A stretch of DNA of 64,000 bases. Origin: Kribbella aluminosa (GTDB lineage: Bacteria > Actinomycetota > Actinomycetes > Propionibacteriales > Kribbellaceae). The stretch covers positions 2,108,001-2,172,000 of the forward strand of contig NZ_JAGINT010000001.1 of the NCBI RefSeq assembly GCF_017876295.1, given 5' to 3'. The notes under the pieces are model-generated. The model searched no databases, was not told the DNA's origin, and was given only the letters and a program-made list of their open reading frames with translations. Below are positions 16,861-25,445 of this stretch, piece after piece. A program made the position numbers and the translations under genes. Every line of letters starts with the position of its first letter. Position 1 is the first letter of the stretch.

Positions 16861-17600
16861 GCCTGCTGACGATGCGTGGAGTGCGGAAGGCGTACGGCGA
16901 CAACGTCGTACTGGACGGGTTCGACCTGGACGTCGCGGCGGGGGAGTGCGTCGTACTGATCGGGGCGTCCGGCTCCGGGAAGTCGACGCTGCTGCGCTGC
17001 GTGAACCTGCTGGAGACCGTGGACGACGGCGTGATCGAGCTGGCCGGCGAGGACATCACGGATCCGCGGGTGGACGCGGACAAGGTGCGGTCCGGGATCG
17101 GGATCGTGTTCCAGTCGTACAACCTGTTCCCGCACCTGTCCGTGCTGGACAACATCACGCTGGCACCGATCCGCGTGCACCGGATGCCGCGGGACACCGC
17201 GCGGGCCCGGGCGCTGCGGATGCTGGACCGGGTCGGACTGGCGGACAAGGCGTCGGCCAAGCCGGACGAGCTGTCCGGCGGTCAGCAGCAACGTGCCGCG
17301 ATCGCCCGAGCGATGGTCAACTCGCCGCAGCTGATGCTGCTCGACGAGGTCACGTCCGCACTCGACCCCGAGCTCGTCGGCGAGGTCCTCGACCTGCTCC
17401 GCGAGCTCAAGTCCGAGGGCATGACGATGGTCGTCTCCACCCACGAGATGGCCTTCGCCCGGGACGTCGCCGACCAGGTCTGCTTCCTGCACCAGGGCCG
17501 GCCGCTGGAAGTCGGTCCACCGCGTCAGGTGATCGACAGCCCGCAACAAACCCGCACCCAAGAATTCCTCAGCAGGATCAGCGGGACGACAGGTAGGTGA
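16857..17600 (+). CDS. Polar amino acid ABC transporter, ATP-binding protein
   Basis: 247 residues. Walker A GASGSGKST near residue 40, Q-loop FQSYNLFP, signature LSGGQQQRAAIARA, Walker B LMLLDEVTSALDPE and switch histidine STHEMAFA are all intact. Length and motifs match GlnQ/HisP-type importers. The 3' end overlaps the convergent response regulator gene by 23 bp, leaving no room for a separate terminator between the two transcripts. Confidence 0.93.
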   Translation: MSLLTMRGVRKAYGDNVVLDGFDLDVAAGECVVLIGASGSGKSTLLRCVNLLETVDDGVIELAGEDITDPRVDADKVRSGIGIVFQSYNLFPHLSVLDNITLAPIRVHRMPRDTARARALRMLDRVGLADKASAKPDELSGGQQQRAAIARAMVNSPQLMLLDEVTSALDPELVGEVLDLLRELKSEGMTMVVSTHEMAFARDVADQVCFLHQGRPLEVGPPRQVIDSPQQTRTQEFLSRISGTTGR

Positions 17601-18225
17601 GGACCGCCATCACCCGGCGGTTGTCGTCCTCGGACGGCGGCAGGTCGAGCTTGGCGAAGATGTTGTTCGTGTGCTTGCTGACCGCCTTCTCGGTGACGAA
17701 CAGCGCGCTCGCGACGGCGGCGTTCGAGCGGCCTTCGGCCATCAGGCCGAGGACCTCGGACTCCCGGGGCGTGAGCCGGCTGATCGGGGAGTCCTTGGTG
17801 CTGCGGGCCAGCAGCTGACCGATTACGTCCGGGTCCATCGCGGTACCGCCGCCCGCGACCCGGCGTACGGCGTCCAGGAAGTCGGCGACGTTCGACACCC
17901 GGTCCTTGAGCAGGTACCCGACACCGCCTCCGCCGCCGGTGAGCAGCTCGCGGGCGTAGAGCTGCTCGACGTACTGCGAGAGCACCAGGATCGGCAGGCC
18001 GGGGACCTGGGTACGGGCGTCGATCGCGGCCTTGAGGCCCTCGTCGGTGAACGTCGGTGGCAGCCGTACGTCGACGACGGCGACGTCCGGCCGGTGCTCC
18101 ACGAGCGCGGGCACCAGCCGGGGCCCGTTGTCGACCGCCTCCACGACCTCGAAGTCGTGCGCCTCCAGCAGGCGGATCAGGCCGTCCCGGAGGAGGGCGT
18201 GGTCTTCAGCGATGAGGACTCGCAA
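17578..18225 (-). CDS. NarL/FixJ-family response regulator
   Basis: 215 residues. Receiver domain with acidic pocket E7-D8, phospho-acceptor D52 (VAVVDVRLPP) and the conserved lysine in YLLKDRV; C-terminal LuxR HTH (LTPRESEVLGLMAEGRSNAA, VSKHTNNIFAKL). The start is TTG at 18223-18225, supported by GGAG six bases upstream and by the canonical MRVLIAEDH beginning. It overlaps the histidine kinase gene by 49 bp, so the pair is translated together. Confidence 0.92.
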   Translation of the reverse strand: MRVLIAEDHALLRDGLIRLLEAHDFEVVEAVDNGPRLVPALVEHRPDVAVVDVRLPPTFTDEGLKAAIDARTQVPGLPILVLSQYVEQLYARELLTGGGGGVGYLLKDRVSNVADFLDAVRRVAGGGTAMDPDVIGQLLARSTKDSPISRLTPRESEVLGLMAEGRSNAAVASALFVTEKAVSKHTNNIFAKLDLPPSEDDNRRVMAVLTYLSSR

Positions 18226-19487
18226 GGCAGCTCCATGATCACGGTCGTCGGCCCGGCGTTCGGGCTCACCACGGTCAACGTACCGTCGAAGGCGGCCAGC
18301 CGCCGCTCGATACCGTACAGACCGCCGCCGGGCTTGACGGTAGCGCCTCCCACGCCGTCGTCGCCGACGATCATGTGCAGCTTCTCGTCCTCATGGGTGA
18401 TCTGGATCCAGGCGTTGGTGGCGGCCGAGTACTTGACCGCGTTCGCCAGGCACTCGGCGACCGCGAAGTACGCCGCGGACTCGACCGGTGCGTGCGGCCG
18501 GCCGGGGACGTCGAAGGTGACGTCGACCGTGAACGGGCAGGTCAGCGCGAGCGCCTTGACCGCACCCTCGAGCCCGCGGTCGGCGAGCACCGGCGGGTGG
18601 ATGCCGCGGACCAGGTCGCGGAGCTCGGACAGCGCCGTACTCGCGGACTCCCGGGCCTCGGTCAGCAGTGCGGCGGCCTGGGCCGGGTCGCGGGCGACCA
18701 TCTCCTCGGCCATCCCGAGGTTCATGCTGAGCGCGGCCAGCCGGGCCTGCGCGCCGTCGTGCAGGTCGCGCTCGATCCGGCGCAGCTCGGCCGCCTGGGT
18801 GTCGACGGTCTCGGCGCGGGACTCGGACAGCTCGCGGACCCGCATCGCCAGCCTGGCACTCTCGGTCGGGCCGAGCAGCGAACGGGCCAGGAAGGCGTTC
18901 GCCTTCAGCAGCCGCTCGCCGGCCGCCTGCCAGATCAGGAACGCGACCAGCGCGACCGGCATCATCACGAAGCTGGTCCAGAAGTTCACCGTGAACAGGC
19001 CGCCGAACGGCTCGGTGAACACGCCCTTCGGCGTCACCCCGACGAGCAGCGGATAGACCAGGTAGAACAGTGTGGCCAGGAACAGTACGGCGCTCAGCAG
19101 GCAGAGGGTGAATCCGATGACGGCGTTCACCAGCAGCCAGGCGATGTCCCGCCAGGTCTGCGGGTCGGTGAGGATCGTCCGCAGCCGCATCAGCATGCCG
19201 GGGATCGGCGGCTGCTTGTACGGCCGCGGGATCCGCTCGCCGAGGAAGCCGGCCATGATCGTGCGATGACAGTTCGCGAACCAGCGCGCGGTCGGGACGA
19301 CCACGAGCAGTAGCGGGATGCCCACCCAGACCGCGATCAGCGGCACGGACACCACGCTCAGCACGAACAGGGCGATCCCCAGCTCGGCCAGGATCGCGAG
19401 GAACAGCGCGATCCACGGCTGGGCGAACTTCGGGTACCTCATCGGCGGTGCTTCGGTGGTGGCGACAGTGCTCATGACACCCATCAT
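18177..19487 (-). CDS. Sensor histidine kinase (HisKA_3 type)
   Basis: About 432-436 residues (ATG at 19487, or 19475 giving MSTVATTEAPPM). An N-terminal multi-pass membrane region with four hydrophobic segments resembles the putative-sensor domain found in actinobacterial kinases. The dimerisation/phospho-acceptor helix is RIERDLHDGAQARLAALSMN, with the histidine in DLHDGAQ; ATPase motifs are ECLANAVKYS (N box), VGDDGVGGA and GGGLYGIERRL. It phosphorylates the overlapping response regulator. A GGAGTTAACTCC palindrome at 19513-19524 lies upstream and may be a binding site. Confidence 0.92.
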   Translation of the reverse strand: MMGVMSTVATTEAPPMRYPKFAQPWIALFLAILAELGIALFVLSVVSVPLIAVWVGIPLLLVVVPTARWFANCHRTIMAGFLGERIPRPYKQPPIPGMLMRLRTILTDPQTWRDIAWLLVNAVIGFTLCLLSAVLFLATLFYLVYPLLVGVTPKGVFTEPFGGLFTVNFWTSFVMMPVALVAFLIWQAAGERLLKANAFLARSLLGPTESARLAMRVRELSESRAETVDTQAAELRRIERDLHDGAQARLAALSMNLGMAEEMVARDPAQAAALLTEARESASTALSELRDLVRGIHPPVLADRGLEGAVKALALTCPFTVDVTFDVPGRPHAPVESAAYFAVAECLANAVKYSAATNAWIQITHEDEKLHMIVGDDGVGGATVKPGGGLYGIERRLAAFDGTLTVVSPNAGPTTVIMELPCESSSLKTTPSSGTA

Positions 19488-19665
19488 GACTCAGCGTGTG
19501 CTCAGGCGCGGTGGAGTTAACTCCCCACCGGCCGGAGGGCTGCCACCACCAGCCATTTGGGTAGTAGCTCTCATGTTTTCAGCGGTTAGGGCGCAGAGGG
19601 TTGATGCCGTACGCTGGCCGCGGCTGTACGCCTAGGCCTTCCACCGCTCATGAGACGAGGACCTG

Positions 19666-20694
19666 ATGGCTCAGCCAACCATGTCATCCGTTGCTGCCCG
19701 TGGATCGGACTTCTCCCCGCTGTTGCGGGAAGTCAAGGCCGCCGGCCTGCTCGAGCGCCGTACCGCGGCGTATGCGATGGCGATCGGGATCAACGTGGTG
19801 CTGATGGCCCTGACCTGGGCGGGAATCGCCGTGATCGGCGCCTCCTGGTGGGTGGTGCTGCTCGCCGTACCGCTCGGGATCCTGACCACCCGGGCCGCGT
19901 TCTTCGGGCACGACGCGGGGCACCAGCAGATCGGCAGCTCGCGCAAGCTGCACGACTGGATCGGAATGCTGCACGGCAACCTCGTGCTCGGCATGAGCTA
20001 CGCCTGGTGGAACGACAAGCACAACCGCCACCACGCGAACCCGAACCACACCGACAAGGACCCGGACGTCGGCGAGGGCGTCTTCGTCTGGACCCTCCAG
20101 CAGGCCGAGGGCCGTAAGGGCCTGGAGGGCTGGCTGACCCGCAACCAGGCGCGGATCTTCTTCCCGCTGCTGACCCTGGAGGGCTTCAACCTCAAGGTGT
20201 CCAGCATCCGCTTCCTGCTGGCCCGTCGCCGTACGCAGCAGCTCGAGCTCGGCCTGATGGCCGCGCACATCGTGCTGTACTTCACCGCGTTGTTCCTGAT
20301 CATGTCGCCGGCCCAGGCGCTGGTGTTCGCGCTCGTCCACCACATGGTCTTCGGCCTGCACCTCGGCAGCGTGTTCGCGCCGAACCACAAGGGCATGGAG
20401 ATGCCCGAGGCCGACAGCGACTGGGGCCACCTGGAGAAGCAGGTGCTGACCTCGCGCAACGTGAACGGCGGTCTGGTCGTCGACTGGATGATGGGCGGGC
20501 TCAACTACCAGGTCGAGCACCACCTGTTCCCGAGCATGCCGCGGGCCAACCTCCGGTTCGCCCAGCCGATCGTCCGGGAGTACTGCGAGAGCATCGGAAT
20601 GCCCTACGTTTCAACGGGTCTGATCGATTCGTACCGAATGGGGTTGCGCCACATGCACGCGGTCGGCGAGGAACTTCGGAGCAATCCTGAGTAA
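19666..20694 (+). CDS. Membrane fatty acid desaturase
   Basis: 342 residues. The three histidine boxes of the di-iron centre are present: GHDAGHQQ, HNRHHANPNH and QVEHHLFPSMPR. Hydrophobic pairs at about 40-80 and 195-225 give the usual four membrane segments. It introduces a double bond into acyl lipids or acyl-CoA in the membrane, affecting fluidity. GAGGA lies upstream of ATG 19666. It is transcribed alone, next to the sensor kinase on the other strand; a link between that two-component system and membrane lipid state is possible but only inferred. Confidence 0.9.
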   Translation: MAQPTMSSVAARGSDFSPLLREVKAAGLLERRTAAYAMAIGINVVLMALTWAGIAVIGASWWVVLLAVPLGILTTRAAFFGHDAGHQQIGSSRKLHDWIGMLHGNLVLGMSYAWWNDKHNRHHANPNHTDKDPDVGEGVFVWTLQQAEGRKGLEGWLTRNQARIFFPLLTLEGFNLKVSSIRFLLARRRTQQLELGLMAAHIVLYFTALFLIMSPAQALVFALVHHMVFGLHLGSVFAPNHKGMEMPEADSDWGHLEKQVLTSRNVNGGLVVDWMMGGLNYQVEHHLFPSMPRANLRFAQPIVREYCESIGMPYVSTGLIDSYRMGLRHMHAVGEELRSNPE

Positions 20695-20766
20695 CCCCTA
20701 GGCACTCAGCCGGGTCTCAGTTACGGTCTGGTCTTCTCGGGGCCGCCCACCGACAGGGAGACCTTC

Positions 20767-22164
20767 ATGACCGACAGATCCGGTCCCAGCCAGGGCCTCA
20801 GTCGCCGGGGCCTGCTCGGCGCCGTAGCCGGCGTTACCGCAGCCTCGGCACTGACCGCCGCGCCCGCCTGGGGCGTCGACGACCTACGGCCGGGCGCGGT
20901 GACCCGGCCGAAGCTGGACAGGTACGACCGGGAGATCGTCTCCGGTCTGTCCTCCGACCGCGCGTTGCAGCATCTGCAGATGCTCTCCGAGCGGATCGGG
21001 CCACGCATCGGCGGTACGCCGAGCGAGAAGCGCGCCGCCGACTACATCGCGAGCCAGCTCGACAAGTTCGGCTACCGGACCCGGCTCGAGCCGTTCCCGG
21101 TCGCGGACAAGTTCCTCGCGCAGATCACCGACGTACGCGGAATGCTGCCGGACGACATCTGCTGGCAGGCCGGGGCCGCGCCGGGCGGGAAGCTCGACGT
21201 GACCGTCCAAGGACCGGTGCGGGATGTCGGGCCGGCGACCGCGCCGGCGTGGCCTGCTGAGGTGGCCGGGTCGATCGTGATCGCGGACGACAGCGCGGCG
21301 GCGCGGCCCGCGTTCGTCACGGAGGCCGCGGCGCGCGGTGCGGTCGGCGTGATCCTGTTGCCGGCCGACCAGGTGTACCCGCGGCGCGCGTCGGCGTTCT
21401 CGCCGAGCGGTCTGACCGACGCGCCGATCCCGGTGATCGGTGTCGCCCAGGTGCAGAAACGCCTGATCCGCGAGGCCCTCGCCGTCGTCACCTCGCTGCC
21501 GTTGAAGATCAGTACGGCGGCACACCGCGGCCTGATCTCCAACAACGTGATCGGCGAACGTCGCGGGAAGTCCAACGGCCCGATCGTGATGGTCAGCGGC
21601 CACTACGACACGGTTCCGGGCGCTCCGGGGGCGAACGACGACGGCTCGGGCACCGTGCTGACGATGGAGCTGGCGCGGGTGTTCAGCCGGATCCCGACCA
21701 ACGCGACGCTCCGGTTCGCGCTCTGGGGTTCGGAGGAGCAGGGCCTGATCGGCTCGCGGTACCACGTCGCGCAGCTCGCCCATGACCAGCGCGACCGGTA
21801 CCGCGCGGTGTTCCAGAACGACATGGTCGCGACCAGCTGGGACCCGGCCGTCACGTACTGGCTGCTGTCGTTCACCGGGCTCGGTAACACCGCGACGGAC
21901 TCGGTCCGCGCGGCCGGCCAGCGGCTCGGGTACGACGCACAACTGGTCGGACCGGTGCAGCGGGGTGCCTCGGACCACCAGTCGTTCCAGGAGGTCGGGA
22001 TCGCGTCCGCGAACTTCTCCTGGCGCGGCGAGCTGGCCCCGTCGTTCCTCGAACCGCCGTACCACTCGCCCGAGGACACGATCGCGAAGAACGTCAGCCT
22101 GGAGCGCCTCCAGGTCTCGATGGAGCTGATCGGCTGCGCGGCGTACGCGGTCGCCAGGGCTTGA
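20767..22164 (+). CDS. Secreted M28-family zinc aminopeptidase, Tat substrate
   Basis: 465 residues. The N-terminus LSRRGLLGAVAGVTAASALT is a twin-arginine signal. A PA-type insert occupies about 125-250. The M28 zinc residues are in SGHYDTVPG, ANDDGSGT, WGSEEQGLIG, QNDMVA and SDHQSFQEVG, as in Streptomyces griseus-like aminopeptidases. The enzyme should remove N-terminal residues from peptides outside the cell. GGGAG lies six bases before ATG 20767. Stands alone on the plus strand, with a short gap to the next gene. Confidence 0.92.
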   Translation: MTDRSGPSQGLSRRGLLGAVAGVTAASALTAAPAWGVDDLRPGAVTRPKLDRYDREIVSGLSSDRALQHLQMLSERIGPRIGGTPSEKRAADYIASQLDKFGYRTRLEPFPVADKFLAQITDVRGMLPDDICWQAGAAPGGKLDVTVQGPVRDVGPATAPAWPAEVAGSIVIADDSAAARPAFVTEAAARGAVGVILLPADQVYPRRASAFSPSGLTDAPIPVIGVAQVQKRLIREALAVVTSLPLKISTAAHRGLISNNVIGERRGKSNGPIVMVSGHYDTVPGAPGANDDGSGTVLTMELARVFSRIPTNATLRFALWGSEEQGLIGSRYHVAQLAHDQRDRYRAVFQNDMVATSWDPAVTYWLLSFTGLGNTATDSVRAAGQRLGYDAQLVGPVQRGASDHQSFQEVGIASANFSWRGELAPSFLEPPYHSPEDTIAKNVSLERLQVSMELIGCAAYAVARA

Positions 22165-22190
22165 ACCTGACCGACTAGCCTTGAGGGGCT

Positions 22191-22484
22191 ATGTCGCGCA
22201 GAAAGCCTTCGAAGTGGCAGCGGCCGGTCGGTGACCGGCCGCTGCTCGGCGGTACCCAGTCGCGGGAGACCAAGACGGACGGCGAGTGGAATGTCCGGCG
22301 GGTCTCGGGGTCCGCGTCGGCGAAGTCGTACCGCTGTCCGGGCTGTGACCAGCAGATCCCGCCGGCCACCCCGCACGTCGTGGTGTGGCCGGACAACCCC
22401 AGCCTGCTCGGCGCGCTGGGCGGTGCGCAGTCGCTCGACGAGCGGCGCCACTGGCACACCGCGTGCTGGCAGCGCAGTCGGTGA
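22191..22484 (+). CDS. Small zinc-ribbon-like actinobacterial protein
   Basis: 97 residues, basic N-terminus. CPGCDQQIPPATPHVVVWP in the middle and HWHTACW at the end arrange Cys-x2-Cys and His/Cys pairs as a likely single treble-clef or zinc ribbon. No enzyme motif. It is 10 bp upstream of the alpha/beta hydrolase and probably co-transcribed. Similar small proteins next to hydrolases are seen in actinobacteria, but I know of no function. Confidence 0.7.
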   Translation: MSRRKPSKWQRPVGDRPLLGGTQSRETKTDGEWNVRRVSGSASAKSYRCPGCDQQIPPATPHVVVWPDNPSLLGALGGAQSLDERRHWHTACWQRSR

Positions 22485-22494
22485 AAGGTAGGCG

Positions 22495-23262
22495 ATGAAG
22501 CTTCCGGTCACGTCGTACGGCGAAACGGGTACGCCGGTCGTGGTGATGCACGGGCTGTTCGGCTCGGGGCGGAACTGGATGACCGCGGCCCGCCGGCTCG
22601 CGGACCGGCACCGGGTGTTCGCGTTCGACCTGCGCAACCACGGCAGCTCGCCGCACGTCGCGACGATGAGCTATCCGGAGATGGCCGACGACGTCCGGGA
22701 GACGATCGAGTCGCTCGGCGTCGGGCCGGTCGCGCTGGTCGGGCACTCGATGGGCGGTAAGACCGCGATGCTGACCGCGCTGCAGCACCCGGCGGTGGTC
22801 GAGCGGCTCGTGGTGGTGGACGCTGCGCCGGTCGCGTACCCGCCGGCCTTCGTCGAGTACGCCCGCGCGATGCGGAACGCCGACCTGTCGTCGGTGACCC
22901 GGCGCGCCGAGGTCGATGCCCAGCTGGTGGACGCCGTCCCGACGCCCGGCACCCGGGCGTTCCTGCTGCAGAACCTGATCCTGGACGCCGACGGCGCCCG
23001 CTGGCGCCCGAACCTGCCGGTCATCGAGGCCGGCCTCCCGCAGATCTCCGGCTGGCCTTCAGCTGCCACGGGGCTGGTGTACGACGGCCCGACCCTGTTC
23101 ATCTACGGCGGCAAATCCGACTACGTCCAGCACGACCACCGCGCGACGATCGCGTCGTACTTCCCGCACGTCCAGTACGCCGAGATCCCGGAGGCCGGCC
23201 ACTGGGTCCACGCCGAACGCCTCGACGACTTCCTCGCCGCCCTGACGCCGTTCATCGATTGA
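22495..23262 (+). CDS. Alpha/beta hydrolase, YbfF/ABHD11-like esterase
   Basis: 255 residues. HGLFGSGRNW supplies the oxyanion region, GHSMGGKTAM the nucleophile elbow Ser, and GHWVHAE the catalytic His; the acid is probably in IYGGKSDYV. RNHGSSPH is typical of the YbfF branch, which hydrolyses short acyl esters or acyl-CoA. AAAGGTAGGCG precedes the ATG. Downstream, two TTGACC-type promoter-like sequences mark the start of a new transcription unit. Confidence 0.88.
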   Translation: MKLPVTSYGETGTPVVVMHGLFGSGRNWMTAARRLADRHRVFAFDLRNHGSSPHVATMSYPEMADDVRETIESLGVGPVALVGHSMGGKTAMLTALQHPAVVERLVVVDAAPVAYPPAFVEYARAMRNADLSSVTRRAEVDAQLVDAVPTPGTRAFLLQNLILDADGARWRPNLPVIEAGLPQISGWPSAATGLVYDGPTLFIYGGKSDYVQHDHRATIASYFPHVQYAEIPEAGHWVHAERLDDFLAALTPFID

Positions 23263-23319
23263 CCTTGGCAAACGGTTGTCCGTAATCTATTGACCTTCGA
23301 CTGCGATCGTCGGTAAGTT
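23259..23319 (+). promoter_or_regulatory. Two overlapping sigma-70-type promoter candidates for the namZ operon
   Basis: TTGACC at 23259-23264 is followed after 18 bp by TAATCT (23283-23288), and TTGACC at 23290-23295 after 18 bp by TAAGTT (23314-23319). Both copies begin with ATTGACCTT, as if duplicated. They occupy the only gap before a seven-gene operon. Confidence 0.45.
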
Positions 23320-23365
23320 TTCAACTCAGTTCCTGCAGGATCCATGATCTGGGTTGGTGGTAGCG

Positions 23366-24481
23366 ATGGTGGTCCGGACCGGCGCACAGCGTCTGGCCGA
23401 GGACCCGGGGTTGGTGCCCGACGGGCGCCTGGGACTGATCACGAACTTCACCGGTGTACTGCCGGACCTCACGCCGACCTCGGTCGGGTTGCGTGCGGCC
23501 GGGTTGCCGTTGACGGCGTTGTTCGGTCCCGAGCACGGACTCCGGGGTACGGCGCAAGCGGGCGCCAGCGAGGGTGAAGGCGTCGACCCGGACACCGGGC
23601 TGCCGGTCTTCGACACGTACCGGCGGAAGGGCCGCGAGCTCGACGACCTCTTCTCGGGCGTCGACGTACTGCTGTTCGACATCCAGGACATCGGGACGCG
23701 GTTCTACACCTACGTCTGGACGATGTACGACTGCCAGCAGGCGGCCGCGCGGCTCGGCCTGCCGTTCGTCGTGCTGGACCGGCCGAACCCGCTCGGCGGC
23801 GTACGGGTCGAGGGGCCGACGCTGCAGCCCGGGTTCGAGAGCTTCGTCGGACGGGCGCCGATCCCGTTGCGGCACGGGCTGACCGTCGGCGAGCTGGCGC
23901 TGCAGCTGGGTACGGCGAGCGTGGTCGAGCTGGAGGGCTGGACGCGCCGCAGCTGGATCGGGGCCCGCGGTGTCGAGCCCTGGGTCCCGCCCTCCCCGAA
24001 CATGCCGACCCCGGACACCGCGCTGGTGTACCCGGGCACCGGCCTGTTCGAGGGTACGAACCTCAGCGAGGGCCGCGGTACGACGCGACCGTTCGAGACG
24101 ATCGGGGCGCCGTACGTCGACGACCGGTTCGCGCCGGCACTCCGCGAACTCGGCCTGCCAGGGGTGGTCTTCCGGCGGACCTGGTTCGAGCCGGTGTTCA
24201 GCAAGTACGCGGGCCAGGCGGTGTCCGGCGTACAGCTGCACCTGGTGGATCGGGACACGTTCGAGCCGGTGCGGACCGCGCTGGAGATGCTGCGGGTGCT
24301 GAGAGAGTTGTACCCGGACGACTTCGCGCTGCTGCCGTCGCTGGACAAGCTGTGGGGGTCGGACTCGCTGCGGAAGGCGCTGGAGGCGGGCGACGACCCG
24401 CTCGACCTTTTGCCCGCGGCAACCACACCTGCCGGGTGGGTGCGTCCCGGCGTACTGCTTTATGAAGAGGATGCCCGATGA
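23366..24481 (+). CDS. namZ: Exo-beta-N-acetylmuramidase family (NamZ/DUF1343)
   Basis: 371 residues from ATG 23366 (GGTGG five bases upstream; a TTG at 23354 is possible). Motifs FGPEHGLRG, LLFDIQDIGTRFYTY, LDRPNPLGG and SEGRGTTRPFE are characteristic of DUF1343, whose characterised member removes MurNAc from the non-reducing end of peptidoglycan fragments. No signal peptide is seen, so it would act on imported fragments unless exported otherwise. It heads an operon with a GNAT protein, a sugar ABC importer and a PIG-L deacetylase, consistent with cell-wall sugar recovery. The stop overlaps the GNAT start. Confidence 0.88.
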   Translation: MVVRTGAQRLAEDPGLVPDGRLGLITNFTGVLPDLTPTSVGLRAAGLPLTALFGPEHGLRGTAQAGASEGEGVDPDTGLPVFDTYRRKGRELDDLFSGVDVLLFDIQDIGTRFYTYVWTMYDCQQAAARLGLPFVVLDRPNPLGGVRVEGPTLQPGFESFVGRAPIPLRHGLTVGELALQLGTASVVELEGWTRRSWIGARGVEPWVPPSPNMPTPDTALVYPGTGLFEGTNLSEGRGTTRPFETIGAPYVDDRFAPALRELGLPGVVFRRTWFEPVFSKYAGQAVSGVQLHLVDRDTFEPVRTALEMLRVLRELYPDDFALLPSLDKLWGSDSLRKALEAGDDPLDLLPAATTPAGWVRPGVLLYEEDAR

Positions 24482-25443
24482 TCCGTGCCTTCCAGGTCGG
24501 CGACGGACCGGCGATCGCTGCCGCGTGGACCGCCGCGGCGCCGGCCGACCCGATCTCGTACCAGCGGCTTCGCGACCTGTTCCTGCTCGACCGGAACTTC
24601 GACGCGGCCGGTCTCCAGGTGGCGGTGATCAATGATCAGATCGTCGGCGCCGCGTACGCCGTCCGCCGGCTGATCGCGGTCGACGCCGACGACCTGGAGC
24701 CGGCGTCCGGCTGGATCCCGTTCTTCTTCGTGCATCCCGACCATCGGGGGCAGGGGCTCGGCCGCGAGTTGTTGACCGCGGCAACCGACTGGCTGCGGTC
24801 CCACGGGCGGACCGAGGTCTTCTTCTCGTCGTACACGCCCAACTACTTCCTCCCCGGCCTCGACGCGGCTCGCTACCCGGCGGCCGCCGGGCTGCTCGCC
24901 GCGCTGGGATTCCAGCGCGGGTACGACGCGGTCGCGATGGACCGCAGCCTCGTCGGGTACGCCGTACCGGACGAGGTCCGCAAGCGGATCGACGCGCTGA
25001 CCGCCGAGGGCTACAGCTTCGGTACACCGTCCGACGACGAGCTGACCGCGCTGATCGCGATCGCCGGCACGGAGTTCAACCCGGACTGGGGGCGCGCGAT
25101 CCGCGAGGGCGTCGTCGCCGGACTGCCACTGGATCGGATCGTCGTCGCACGCAACCCTGACCGGGAGATCCTCGGCTGGGCGATGCACGGGACGTACGAA
25201 GGCGTGATCGACCGCTTCGGGCCGTTCGGCGTACTGCCGGCGTCTCGCGGTACCGGGCTCGGCAAGGTGCTGCTGCACCTGACGCTGGAGCGGATGGTCG
25301 CCGCCGGCGCGCACAGCGCCTGGTTCCTGTGGACCGGCGAGAAGTCCGCCGCCGGGCAGCTGTACTTGAAAACGGGGTTCGACATCACGCGCACGTTCAC
25401 CATCCTCCGGGCGCCGTTGCACCCGGCCGGCGAGAAGGAATGA
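24478..25443 (+). CDS. Protein with two tandem GNAT acetyltransferase domains
   Basis: 321 residues. Each half has an acetyl-CoA pyrophosphate loop: HPDHRGQGLGRELL near residue 85 and LPASRGTGLGKVLL near residue 260. The first domain ends in YTPNYFLPGLDAARYPAA, the second in AGQLYLKTGFDITRTF. Such double GNATs include mycothiol synthase, but the lengths and neighbours do not point to that. Overlapping ATGA with namZ suggests a joint role in amino-sugar metabolism, perhaps N-acetylation; this is inference. Confidence 0.85.
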   Translation: MIRAFQVGDGPAIAAAWTAAAPADPISYQRLRDLFLLDRNFDAAGLQVAVINDQIVGAAYAVRRLIAVDADDLEPASGWIPFFFVHPDHRGQGLGRELLTAATDWLRSHGRTEVFFSSYTPNYFLPGLDAARYPAAAGLLAALGFQRGYDAVAMDRSLVGYAVPDEVRKRIDALTAEGYSFGTPSDDELTALIAIAGTEFNPDWGRAIREGVVAGLPLDRIVVARNPDREILGWAMHGTYEGVIDRFGPFGVLPASRGTGLGKVLLHLTLERMVAAGAHSAWFLWTGEKSAAGQLYLKTGFDITRTFTILRAPLHPAGEKE

Positions 25444-25445
25444 TC

